DNA of 64,000 bases from Sphingobacterium olei (GTDB taxonomy: Bacteria > Bacteroidota > Bacteroidia > Sphingobacteriales > Sphingobacteriaceae), in contig NZ_SUME01000004.1 of the NCBI RefSeq assembly GCF_005048855.1, positions 372,001-436,000 on the forward strand. The letters are read 5' to 3'. Each line of letters begins with the position of its first letter. The first letter of the stretch is position 1. The notes below the pieces were generated by a model, which was not told the DNA's origin, did no database searches, and saw only the letters and a list, made by a program, of their open reading frames with translations. Positions 63,605 to 64,000 of the stretch are shown here, piece after piece. The position numbers and the translations under genes were made by a program.

Positions 63605-64000
63605 TTAATCGTCGTAACCGAAACTTTTTAAATAATTTTTCTTGGATCTCCAATCAGGAATCACTTTCACAAATAGTTCGAGAAAGACTTTTTTACCGAT
63701 GAACTCTTCGATATCCTGACGTGCATAAGTACCCACTTTTTTTATCATTGCGCCTGCTTTTCCAATAATGATATTTTTTTGGGAGTCACGTTCTACGATA
63801 ATTTCGGCTGCTATTCGTGTAATATTAGCTTCTTCCTTATAGGACGTTACAATCACCTCCGTACTATAAGGGATTTCTTTGTCGTAAAGCTTGAACACTT
63901 TTTCGCGGATCATCTCCGAAACGAAAAAACGCATTGATTTGTCCGTCAACTCATCCTTTTCGTAATAGGGGGCATGCTCGGGTAGATTTTCCTTGATATA
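63605..64000 (-). CDS. era: GTPase Era, C-terminal part (gene runs off the window)
   Basis: The last 131 residues of Era, a GTPase that binds the 3' end of 16S rRNA and acts in small-subunit maturation. The frame is open to base 64000; the stop is TAA at 63605-63607. The visible part covers the end of the linker (LPEHAPYYEKDELTDKS) and the KH domain with the GxxG-like loop (IIIGKAGAMIKKVG) and a conserved FLELFVKV strand. The GTPase domain lies beyond the window. Confidence 0.93.
   Translation of the reverse strand, partial: YIKENLPEHAPYYEKDELTDKSMRFFVSEMIREKVFKLYDKEIPYSTEVIVTSYKEEANITRIAAEIIVERDSQKNIIIGKAGAMIKKVGTYARQDIEEFIGKKVFLELFVKVIPDWRSKKNYLKSFGYDD

Noticed and set aside
63414..63608. 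A 64-codon open frame on the plus strand between uvrC and era
   Set aside because: It lies almost wholly inside the inverted-repeat element; open frames in such repeats are chance products.
1..64000. CRISPR arrays, tRNA/rRNA genes, prophage, IS transposases
   Set aside because: Looked for on both strands; no regular spaced repeats, cloverleaf motifs, phage genes or transposase frames were found.

Overview
The window comes from a Bacteroidota genome, most likely Sphingobacteriaceae (a Sphingobacterium-like organism). The evidence is three SusC/SusD pairs, many lipoproteins with Bacteroidota-type lipoboxes, a hybrid two-component system (HTCS), an ECF sigma/FecR pair feeding a SusC with an STN domain, type IX secretion/gliding lipoproteins (GldJ, SprE/PorW), and promoters that fit the Bacteroidota -33 TTG / -7 TAnnTTTG pattern. 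No tRNA, rRNA, CRISPR array, prophage or insertion-sequence transposase was seen.

Layout. (1) 1-159: tail of a gene entering from the left. (2) 220-16168: a beta-1,4-galactan utilisation locus. It holds an HTCS regulator, a GH-A clan glycosidase (possibly GH147), SusC, SusD, a SusE-like glycan-binding lipoprotein, a GH53 endo-galactanase and a GH2 beta-galactosidase, closed by a long hairpin terminator. An 11-bp direct repeat spaced 21 bp just upstream of the promoter of the first enzyme gene is a good candidate HTCS operator. (3) 16196-17518: an orphan gene of unknown function with an unusual 11-bp-period repeat and hairpin upstream. (4) 17519-32538: a locus that looks built for high-mannose N-glycans. 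It holds GH92, GH3, ECF sigma, FecR anti-sigma, STN-SusC, SusD, a GH18 endoglycosidase, and two DUF1735 lipoproteins with a LamG or a discoidin domain. (5) 32674-38254, minus strand: a large alpha/beta-hydrolase, a GH29 alpha-L-fucosidase and a BNR/sialidase-like propeller, plus a small lipoprotein. (6) 38627-40774: a lipoprotein subtilase. (7) 40927-48544: a ROK regulator-SusC-SusD operon (minus) facing a NagX/HGSNAT-like membrane acyltransferase (plus), with a palindromic operator candidate between them.

From about 48.6 kb the window becomes core genome: rpsO, pnp, gldJ, ispF, an MFS exporter, sprE/porW with a class A penicillin-binding protein, uvrC and the 3' part of era. Several intergenic spaces hold short interspersed inverted-repeat elements (38.4, 51.5, 61.4 and 63.5 kb) and an array of small hairpin-like modules upstream of ispF.

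Taken together, the left three quarters is a glycan-foraging island: one pectic-galactan locus and one set of genes that could strip glycoproteins (protease, endoglycosidase, mannosidase, fucosidase, sialidase-like protein, and a possible GlcNAc-related importer with ROK control). That joint role is inferred from gene content. The individual family calls are mostly secure; exact substrates are not.
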